From BTUB01 sp963836585 (lineage in GTDB: Bacteria; Babelota; Babeliae; Babelales; Vermiphilaceae): a stretch of DNA of 64,000 nucleotides. The notes beneath the pieces are model-generated. The model saw only the letters and a program-made list of their open reading frames with translations, was not told the origin of the DNA and ran no database searches. Of this stretch, positions 60,464 through 64,000 are shown piece by piece. The position numbers and the translations under genes were made by a program. The stretch is taken from the NCBI GenBank assembly GCA_963836585.1, contig CAWIJV010000003.1, positions 310,001-374,000 on the forward strand. Reading direction: 5' to 3'. Position 1 is the stretch's first letter. Each line of letters begins with the position of its first letter.

Positions 60464-62152
60464 ATGAATTTTAAGGTTAATATGCTAATTACCCTGTCCC
60501 TGGGGCTGATTTTAGGCCTTTTTGGGAGTTTTTTGAGGGGTATGGAGCTAGAGGATGCCCAGGGCAAGCGTTGCACCCTCAATTTAGGGCAATTCCAGGC
60601 CCTTTCTTGCTGTGCCGCCTTTAAGGAGATGTCCCGCCAGAATGGCCCAATATCATTCAAAACTGACTATTTATTGCCGCAGGCAACGGTTCAAAATCTC
60701 ACCCAACTGGCTCATTTAATTGCCCATCCAAAAGAAGTTGCTACCTTAATTGATACCTTAACTGATTCGCAACGCATCGCGCTGTTTACACTGGCCAATT
60801 ATATGGAAGCGCCCGCTGGCCTGACTCAGGCCCTGGCGCTTGGCGTATACTATAATACTCGCCAAGCCTTAGCAGCTCTATCAAAAAAGCAGCCATTTGC
60901 AGGCCCATTGGACCGCTTGCACGCTACCAAAAAATTACCAAAGTTGCAGGAGCTGCACCAAAGAGCGCACCAAAACTTGCCCTATTTTCCGGACTTTGAC
61001 GCTTTTCTAGAAATGCATGCCACTCATACATTATCACAATTGGTTGATTACTATCCTGAAGGCACCGAACTTGATTTGAGCCCTGGACGATTGCTGGAAA
61101 CATTAAACTGTTCTAAAAAAATCGCCGGTCTCAAAGGCATTGAAAGATTAAAAGAGTGCCCATGGGCATCACAAATTACACATATCTCAGCACCGCAGCA
61201 GCTCATTGGCAAATTTAAAGTGAGCACACTTCGCGCAATATTCCCGGCACTGCAAGATATTAACTTCAGCAACAACTGCGTGAAAGAATTATCCCATAAA
61301 ACACTCGCGGGTATGCCAGCACATTTTACAATGAATCTTTCTAATAACTTGATTCACACGATTCATGATGGCGCCATCCAAGAACCGGGGCAATTGCAAC
61401 ACGTAGAAATTAATACCCAGAACAATCTTATTACCCGGCCGGTACAAAAAACAATTTTCAAGCAGTCTGTGACCGATCGCATGGCAACATGGTGTAAAGC
61501 ATGTGCGGCAAAATCAGTAGTTGCCGGTAAATCTTTTGTGCAGAATTATGACTGGATTGGCAATATTATATGTGGGGCTATTGCCATATCTGTTCCTACA
61601 TCCCTCAAATATCTAAGTTTAAGATTCCCTCTTTCCCCAAGATGGGATGTATTGGAACAAAGGTTAGATGTACACGATGCAATTGGGCTTCTCAATATTT
61701 TTAGAATATTAGCCGGCAATGCAGATAACGCCGATATAGTTTCTTTAGGGACTGACAATAAGATGCTTTCTTATTCAATAGAGACTTTATTAGAGAACAT
61801 TCAAAGCCTATTAACAAAAACCTCAATAACATTTGACAGTGGTAAAATTTCAACGATATCTTATAGTCTAGCAAAGCTTCATGAGGCATTAGCAGCAACC
61901 GACTCTCAAAACATTTTCCAACAACCAGCTATTCCTTGGGGCTCAATTGCCAAATATGCAATAGGATTTGGAGTTAAGGGCATTGCCGTATGGACAGCAT
62001 TCGACCTCTTTTATGGTCTATTACGTTTTCATATTACCAGGGATCTTAATCTTGCCGCAGCGGCAGATCCATATCGTGTTCGCGTAATGAATGATACGCG
62101 CAATGTAGAATTCCCGTCGAATTATGCCTATAAATTGTTTGATAAAAATTAA
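60464..62152 (+). CDS. Exported SKP1/BTB-like leucine-rich-repeat membrane protein, 562 aa (family copy 1)
   Basis: GGAGG five bases before ATG 60464. A long leader ends SFLRGM, then ELEDAQGKRCTLN. Residues about 27-130 resemble SKP1/BTB: a first strand, FQALSCCAAFKEM, a loop, then LFTLANYMEAPAGLTQAL where SKP1 has its NYLDIKGLL helix. Residues about 230-320 are LRR-like (LQDINFSNNCVKELSHKTLAG, FTMNLSNNLIHTIHDGAI). Two membrane helices follow (about 363-382 and 503-527). The tail FPSNYAYKLFDKN is shared with copy 2. Last base of its stop is the first base of a downstream in-frame ATG. Effector function inferred. Confidence 0.78.
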   Translation: MNFKVNMLITLSLGLILGLFGSFLRGMELEDAQGKRCTLNLGQFQALSCCAAFKEMSRQNGPISFKTDYLLPQATVQNLTQLAHLIAHPKEVATLIDTLTDSQRIALFTLANYMEAPAGLTQALALGVYYNTRQALAALSKKQPFAGPLDRLHATKKLPKLQELHQRAHQNLPYFPDFDAFLEMHATHTLSQLVDYYPEGTELDLSPGRLLETLNCSKKIAGLKGIERLKECPWASQITHISAPQQLIGKFKVSTLRAIFPALQDINFSNNCVKELSHKTLAGMPAHFTMNLSNNLIHTIHDGAIQEPGQLQHVEINTQNNLITRPVQKTIFKQSVTDRMATWCKACAAKSVVAGKSFVQNYDWIGNIICGAIAISVPTSLKYLSLRFPLSPRWDVLEQRLDVHDAIGLLNIFRILAGNADNADIVSLGTDNKMLSYSIETLLENIQSLLTKTSITFDSGKISTISYSLAKLHEALAATDSQNIFQQPAIPWGSIAKYAIGFGVKGIAVWTAFDLFYGLLRFHITRDLNLAAAADPYRVRVMNDTRNVEFPSNYAYKLFDKN

Positions 62153-62163
62153 TGGAGGAATGT

Positions 62164-63408
62164 ATGAAAAAGTTATTGTTAGCATTCTTATTTTTAAGCA
62201 TCGGTGCGCAGGCAATGGAACCTGTTTCCATTACTGATGTAAAAGGAGCTAAATTTGAGCTCAATTCGGCTCAAAAAACAGCTTTAGCCCAATGTGGCAC
62301 CCTGGCAAATATGCTCAAATGTTCTCGGGAGCCGATCAGTTTTGAGAATCAAGATGCGCCTTTTATTACCAAGGAAAATCTTGATCTTTTGACTCGACTT
62401 GTTCAGAATCCAAAAATCATCAGGCAAATCTCGGATGAAAAATCTATCGAGCTTTTTAAGCTTGCCGATTATTTGCAAGCGCCGGAGCAGGTGTTTGCAT
62501 CGTTGGCACAACGGGCCTATAAACCAGTATGTGCCCAAGCGAATGTGAATAGCGATGATGCTGATGTACAATTATTAAAAGATACCATTGATTACCACCG
62601 TCCCTATTATGAAGATATAGAGGAAATATTAGCGCGTAAACCTAATTGTGGGCATTTCCGTTTTGAGGGGGAAACTATCGATTTGAGTGCTCGGGTTTTA
62701 CAAGGTTGTCTGCGCAGCAGCAAGGTTCTGGATTCACTTAAAAAATTTGAAAAACTTGTTACGTATTATCCGCAGTATCGCATCAAATATTTAAACTTCT
62801 CGGGAAACCAGCTACAGGCGATTCCTCATTCAACAATAGCAAAAATGTTTCCTGCATTATTGAACATTGATCTGAGAAATAATAGAGTGCGCGATATTAA
62901 TAAAGTGCTAGTGGCTTGTAAAAATTGTAAAATTGATCTTCGGGGTAATCCTCTAGATCCTATTGTTGTCAAACATCCTGAAAGATATCACGGTGTAACG
63001 GTAATTGTTGATAAGCAGACGAAGCTTCCACAATTTAAGCAAAAAAAAGTTGATAAATTTTTACAATGGAAACGAGCCGCGGTTGTTCAAGGTATGGTTG
63101 CTCTGGATCGATTTTGGCCATCTTTTATCGTAGGTACTTCGCCATTCACTATGGCGTTTTTATTGAAAGCATTCTTATTTGATTCCGATGATGTATCCGG
63201 CTTTGATGGCATCGATATGACATTACTTGGACTGGCCGGGCTAGCTGGAGCTGGATTAGGGATAACTGAAGCTCATATGATGATTAAACATTGTCGTATA
63301 AATACGCCCTGCGGAATAAACATAGTCGTTAAAAATAAAAATGACTCAATTGATCAAGAATTTGTCTATCCATCGGATTATGCTTACAATTTATTTGGCA
63401 AAAATTAA
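62164..63408 (+). CDS. Exported SKP1/BTB-like leucine-rich-repeat membrane protein, 414 aa (family copy 2)
   Basis: GGAGG five bases before ATG 62164. Signal peptide 1-17 (ending IGAQA) with the Met boundary, then EPVSITDVKGAKFELN. Residues 19-120 match copy 1 and SKP1 in outline (LAQCGTLANMLKC, then LFKLADYLQAPEQVFASLAQRAY). LRRs at about 205-270 (IKYLNFSGNQLQAIPHSTIAKMF, LLNIDLRNNRVRDINKV), two hydrophobic segments near 315-335 and 345-365, and the tail YPSDYAYNLFGKN. The leader sequence is almost identical to that of copy 3, showing recent duplication. Confidence 0.78.
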   Translation: MKKLLLAFLFLSIGAQAMEPVSITDVKGAKFELNSAQKTALAQCGTLANMLKCSREPISFENQDAPFITKENLDLLTRLVQNPKIIRQISDEKSIELFKLADYLQAPEQVFASLAQRAYKPVCAQANVNSDDADVQLLKDTIDYHRPYYEDIEEILARKPNCGHFRFEGETIDLSARVLQGCLRSSKVLDSLKKFEKLVTYYPQYRIKYLNFSGNQLQAIPHSTIAKMFPALLNIDLRNNRVRDINKVLVACKNCKIDLRGNPLDPIVVKHPERYHGVTVIVDKQTKLPQFKQKKVDKFLQWKRAAVVQGMVALDRFWPSFIVGTSPFTMAFLLKAFLFDSDDVSGFDGIDMTLLGLAGLAGAGLGITEAHMMIKHCRINTPCGINIVVKNKNDSIDQEFVYPSDYAYNLFGKN

Positions 63409-63418
63409 TGGAGAGATC

Positions 63419-64000
63419 ATGAAAAGGTTATTGCTAGCATTCTTATTTTTAAGCATCGGTGCGCAGGCAATGGTGCCTGTTTCTATTACTGATGTAAAAG
63501 GAACCAAATTCGAGCTAAATTCGGCTCAAAAAACAGCTTTAGCCCAATGTGGCACCCTGGCAAATATGCTCAAATGTTCTCAGGGCCCAATCGATTTTGA
63601 GGGCCAGAATGCACCTTTTATTACCAAGGCTAATTTAGAAGATTTAGGGGCCATTCTTCATGATCCAAAACAGTTAAAAGCAATCAAAGATGATCAAAAA
63701 TGTATCGATCTTTTTAAGCTTGCTAATTATTTAGCGGCTCCGGAAGCGGTGCTTGAGATTATTAGCGCAAAAAGCCTATCAACCGATATGCATTCAGGTT
63801 GATGAAAACAAAAAAGATGATGATACGAGATTGCTAAAAGATACTATCTATTCCCATTATCCTTATTATAACAGTGTTGCTGAAGTAACGGGCAAGGAGA
63901 TGGCCATTTTTCTTGCAGATTCTGTCACTGCTGGATGCAAATACTGTAGATTTGAGTGCCGCCTGCTTAAGGCGTTTATGCCCGCGTGATAATAAAATTT
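63419..64000 (+). pseudogene. Family copy 3 of SKP1-like LRR protein, frameshifted and cut by window end
   Basis: GGAG precedes ATG 63419, and the first 110 residues are nearly identical to copy 2 (leader, VPVSITDVKG, LAQCGTLANMLKC). The frame then diverges near 63750 (stop at 63802), while the expected LLAQKAYQPICIQ continues in a second frame from 63753. A further shift near 63890-63950 is needed to reach VDLSA, which matches copy 2 TIDLSAR; that frame is open to the window end. Two or more indels: sequencing error or a decaying copy. The full length cannot be judged here. Confidence 0.65.

Noticed and set aside
1..64000. tRNA, rRNA and CRISPR array
   Set aside because: I looked for T-loop GGTTCGA contexts and regularly spaced repeats. 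The GGTTCGA hits (for example near 36211 and 40952) belong to the palindromic repeats, and no repeat-spacer array was seen.
1..64000. Insertion sequence or prophage
   Set aside because: No transposase, integrase or phage structural gene could be recognised.

Overview
The window looks like chromosome from a host-dependent bacterium of the Candidatus Dependentiae (TM6) type, or a close relative with the same lifestyle. The taxonomic call is inference. It rests on an ATP/ADP translocase gene (21485-22876), on many exported proteins with eukaryote-like domains (ankyrin repeats, beta-propellers, RING fingers, an F-box-like segment, SKP1/BTB-like domains, a ubiquitin-like domain), and on otherwise ordinary Gram-negative-type housekeeping genes with moderate GC and clear Shine-Dalgarno sites. 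I see no tRNA, rRNA or CRISPR array.

Layout. 1-457: partial genes and a nucleotidyltransferase-fold protein. 617-5707: an exported protein, a BglII-like restriction endonuclease overlapping an MT-A70 methyltransferase, a cysteine synthase and an Atm1-like ABC exporter. 5922-21146: a dense block of exported proteins (ankyrin, propeller, RING, SKP1/BTB-like, ubiquitin-like) interrupted by a DUF5674 pair. 21485-33253: ATP/ADP translocase, an ABC-2 transporter, a VanX-like dipeptidase, a NUDIX hydrolase and more exported ankyrin, RING, propeller and F-box-like proteins. 33246-40927: an M23 peptidase and a Bat-type operon (two vWA proteins, TPR protein, BatD, SH3b protein) with plsC. 41195-45500: topA, a DUF2608/HAD-like protein and an APC permease. 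45673-49364: a large exported protein with a candidate C-terminal toxin domain followed by three small, AT-rich, immunity-like genes. 49397-54765: an exported AAA+ ATPase, F-type ATPase c and a subunits, and a FolC-like ligase. 55188-59463: type IV pilin, prepilin peptidase, rbfA, rpsU and an outer-membrane-barrel candidate. 59535-64000: a hairpin-rich noncoding island, a DUF4911-like gene and a tandem family of SKP1/BTB-like plus leucine-rich-repeat exported proteins.

How it fits together. The translocase implies ATP taken from a host. The unusual F-ATPase c subunit has four fused hairpins, one without its carboxylate, which would suit ATP-driven ion pumping more than synthesis. The exported set contains parts resembling ubiquitin, RING E3 ligases, SKP1/BTB adaptors and F-box/SOCS-type receptors, so interference with the host ubiquitin system is a coherent hypothesis. 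About 26 of these exported proteins carry a methionine directly at the predicted signal-peptide boundary, often in a Met-Glu-Arg-Pro context, whereas envelope proteins in the same window lack it.

Caveats. At least six genes are split by single-base frameshifts, including topA, which should be essential. Two of these sit in A5 homopolymers and look like missing bases. I therefore suspect indel errors in this assembly and treat the broken genes as probably intact in the organism. All domain calls come from reading motifs by eye; no database search was run.
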